This document shows, in pieces, positions 61,920 through 64,000 of a stretch of DNA of 64,000 bases; the stretch's first letter is position 1; each line of letters begins with the position of its first letter. The position numbers and the translations under genes are program-made. The notes beneath the pieces were generated by a model. That model did no database searches, was not told where the DNA came from, and was given only the letters and a program-made list of their open reading frames with translations. The stretch spans positions 1,080,578 to 1,144,577 of the forward strand of contig CAJNDT010006025.1 of NCBI GenBank assembly GCA_905221615.1, in the 5' to 3' direction. The stretch is from Symbiodinium sp. CCMP2592. Its lineage: Eukaryota > Sar > Dinophyceae > Suessiales > Symbiodiniaceae.

Positions 61920-61960
<41 letters not shown>
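61878..61960. repeat. (TA)n microsatellites
   Basis: Two TA runs inside an apparent intron before gene 3. Confidence 0.9.
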
Positions 61961-61961
<1 letters not shown>

Positions 61962-62048
61962 TTTTATATGTTTGTGTCTCTTGTTGCGGTCCCTATCTAA
62001 GCCCCCATCCCCTAAAACTATATACTTAATGAAAACCCCTGCGGCCAG

Positions 62049-62459
62049 GGCGAGACCTTCGGCCACTGGCAAAACGATGTGGTGCGACACCTTAGCCTCA
62101 AGTTCGACACCCAGATGCCCCAGGACCAGTCGATCAGGTTGTTCATTAACCGGGTATTTGAGCAATCAGGAACAATCGAGTCGATCGACGACTGGCTGGA
62201 GGTACAGTTGGATGAAATGAGCATAAAAAGGAGCAGCCAGGAGCCCCAGGATCCCCGCTCATCCAGGAGCCAGCAATCCCAGGAGGTCCACATTAATTGG
62301 ACCTCCAATGGGCAGGATGAGCAGGGTCGACCCTTGTCACCCTGGAGGCGGCCACAGCCACTGCCTGCACCTCCTAAGGGCCTCCAGCTCCAGGGCAAGA
62401 CGTCGCCCCCTCCCAAGCAGCCGCCGGCGAAAGCACCTGCCCAGGAGCAGCTTGACTGA
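62049..62459 (+). CDS. unrecognised gene 3, last exon
   Basis: Likely acceptor GCGGCCAG|GGCGAG; reads GETFGHWQNDVVRHLS, LKFDTQMPQDQSIRLF, INRVFEQSGTIESIDD and WLEVQLDEM, then a Gln/Ser/Pro-rich tail (PPKGLQLQGKTSPPPK) to TGA at 62457. Folded N-terminal part with a disordered C-terminus. No family recognised. Earlier exons are not resolved. Confidence 0.6.
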   Translation, partial: GETFGHWQNDVVRHLSLKFDTQMPQDQSIRLFINRVFEQSGTIESIDDWLEVQLDEMSIKRSSQEPQDPRSSRSQQSQEVHINWTSNGQDEQGRPLSPWRRPQPLPAPPKGLQLQGKTSPPPKQPPAKAPAQEQLD

Positions 62460-62504
62460 ATTTACTTGACCTTTTAATCTTCAAAACCTTTAGCTGTCTT
62501 CAAG

Positions 62505-62725
62505 CCGTCAAGGGCTGGAAGCCTATTGAAGCCGTCAAGGGCTGGAAGCCCTATTGAAGCCGTCAAGGGCTGGAAGCCCTATTGAAGCCGTCAAGGGCTG
62601 GAAGCCCTATTGAAGCCGTCAAGAGCTGGAAGCCCTATTGAAGCCGTCAAGAGCTGGAAGCCCTATTGAAGCTGTCAGGGGCTGGAAGCCCTATTGAAGC
62701 TGTCAGGGGCTGGAAGCCCTTTTAG
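62505..62725. repeat. 28-bp minisatellite of hairpin units
   Basis: Eight units of GCCGTCAAGGGCTGGAAGCC+CTATTGAA. Each contains GGGCTGGAAGCCC, a 5-bp stem with a GGA loop. CAAGGG to CAAGAG and GCCGTCAAG to GCTGTCAGG variants mark subgroups. Confidence 0.9.
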
Positions 62726-62877
62726 CTGGAAGCACCCCCAAGTAGCAGTGGAAACACCCAAAATTAGCCCTTAAGTTTGAGTCATGATCTCAGGCCCGCT
62801 CCGCCCGCTACCCCGGCGACCTCAGTCCCAGCCACCACAGCAGAAGGCGACCTTCCAGGCTTGAATTATCCAAAGTC

Positions 62878-64000
62878 ATGTATACGCCACATGTAAAACG
62901 ATTTTTGAAAACCCGTAAGCTTTCTTTGAAATCTCGGCAGCTTGCAGGAGGTCAAGCTGAGACGGAGGATCCCGCTGCCCTCGAGTTCTTGGAAGCCGAA
63001 CTTGCCAAGCTCCAGGAGACCAGGCTCGAGGTGGCCCACGAGATCTACAGGCGCAACCGCGAGGTCGGATCTTTAAAACATAATTATCATCTACTCTTTA
63101 AGCAAAGATTTTATTGTAAAAAACCTATTATACTGTTTCCTTCTATTCTGAATTCTAGGAATATACGATTTCCAAGGCCCAGCTCCAGGACGAGCAGGAA
63201 AACGAAAGGCAGGCCACAGAGACGGAATTCCAAGAATTCCAAGAGTCAATGGAAGAAGTCAAGGCGAACTCTGATGCCGAATGGGAGGAAAAAATGATAA
63301 AGGAGGTGGAGGAGAGGAGGGCCAAGAGGTCGAAGACGAGGAGTGACGACCTAAGCAGAACGCTGGTCGTCAAGCGCCAAGACCTCGACAGAGAGCTCTC
63401 CAAGCTCCAGGAAGCACTCATCTCCAGGTACGACCGGGACGTGAGGGACCAGTTGTCCAGGTTGAAGTTGGAAGTCTGGAAGTCCAAGGACCAGGACTTC
63501 ACGACCAGGCTGGAGATGGAGACCGAGAAGATCCTCAAGCTTCGTCCACGCACTGAAGACATGCTGCAAGCTATGGACAACCTCAGGTCTCAAGCCGGTC
63601 TTCCCAAGTCCGACCGGTCCCAAGGTCCCCAGAGCCATGATCTTTTGGGTCTTGGCCAGGACCAAGTCGACCCGCCCCAGGGCTTCCCCAGTTTGGCAGC
63701 CACCAAAAGCCCACCAGCAGCCACCAACACAACCCGGAGCAGACCACGGAGCAGCCCCCAGGCCCAGCAGACGGTACTGACAACACCGGCCAAGGGGATG
63801 GCCAAGGGGATGGCCAAGGGGATGGCCAAGAGGATGGCCAAGGGGATGGCCAAGCGGATGGCCAGAACCAGCAGGGGTGGACCAACTCCGGGAACCAAGG
63901 TGGCAACCAAGGCGGCTACCAAGGCGGCAACCAGGGCGGCAACCAGGGCGGCCCTTGGAGCAACTACGGCCGCACCCAAGGCCAAGGCTCCTCCTCCCAC
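62878..64000 (+). CDS. coiled-coil protein gene 4, partial at the window edge
   Basis: A frame from ATG 62878, or more likely from acceptor CTTGCAG|GAGG at 62948, reads GGQAETEDPAALEFLE and AELAKLQETRLEVAHE, ending CGCGAG|GTCGGA at 63063. The GT-AG intron 63064-63158 (95 bp) joins in phase 0 to 63159: EYTISKAQLQDEQENE, FQEFQESMEEVKANSD, SKLQEALISRYDRDVR, ETEKILKLRPRTEDML. Heptad-rich coiled coil for about 170 residues, then a Pro/Gln/Ser-rich tail. From about 63700 two frames are open: the continuing one (AKGMAKGMAKRM, KAATKAATRAA) and a shifted one (GQGDGQGDGQED, NQGGNQGGYQGG). Structural or scaffolding role inferred only. Confidence 0.65.

Overview
This looks like nuclear DNA of an intron-rich protist, most likely a dinoflagellate (Suessiales-like). 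The reasons are: TTTAGGG/CCCTAAA repeats everywhere; splice donors that read GC as well as GT, with AG acceptors; and a Ty1/copia element whose Gag ends in CCCH zinc fingers. The assignment is inference. I found no rRNA, tRNA, CRISPR array, bacterial operon or spliced-leader sequence.

From 1 to about 51.5 kb, long open frames are absent, but this is not empty intergenic DNA. It holds dozens of short exon-like segments (14 to about 260 nt), nearly all on the + strand, with AG acceptors, GT or GC donors and reading phases that in many places join correctly. Two kinds of intron filler surround them. (1) Families of 80-180 bp terminal-inverted-repeat (TIR) elements. In at least eight places such an element occupies nearly a whole intron, and removing that intron joins two coding segments in frame; these behave as introner elements. 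(2) Degenerate telomere-like tracts with a strand rule: CCCTAAA-type sequence tends to precede an exon and TTTAGGG-type to follow it, so many introns begin G-rich and end C-rich. One such array, about 875 bp with a 24-bp composite unit, starts next to an exon.

From 36.5 to 46.4 kb a 3-4 kb unit is present three times in tandem. It carries recognisable exons, including a ubiquitin-interacting-motif-like segment, and the copies have decayed differently. Copy 2 contains a TIR insertion with a TTGA target duplication that copies 1 and 3 lack. It also contains a 96-bp tandem array made of one exon plus its acceptor.

From 51.8 to 58.5 kb lies a Ty1/copia retrotransposon: Gag, an in-frame UAG inside the second zinc finger, protease, a candidate -1 frameshift heptamer, then integrase and reverse transcriptase. 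It is truncated before RNase H and no LTR was recognised.

From 58.55 to 64 kb the sequence is GC-richer, with simple repeats, small GGGCTGGAAGCCC-type hairpins and parts of at least four unrecognised genes with short AT-rich introns. One of these encodes a coiled-coil protein that runs off the window edge. No metabolic pathway can be assigned; nearly all exon products are unrecognised.
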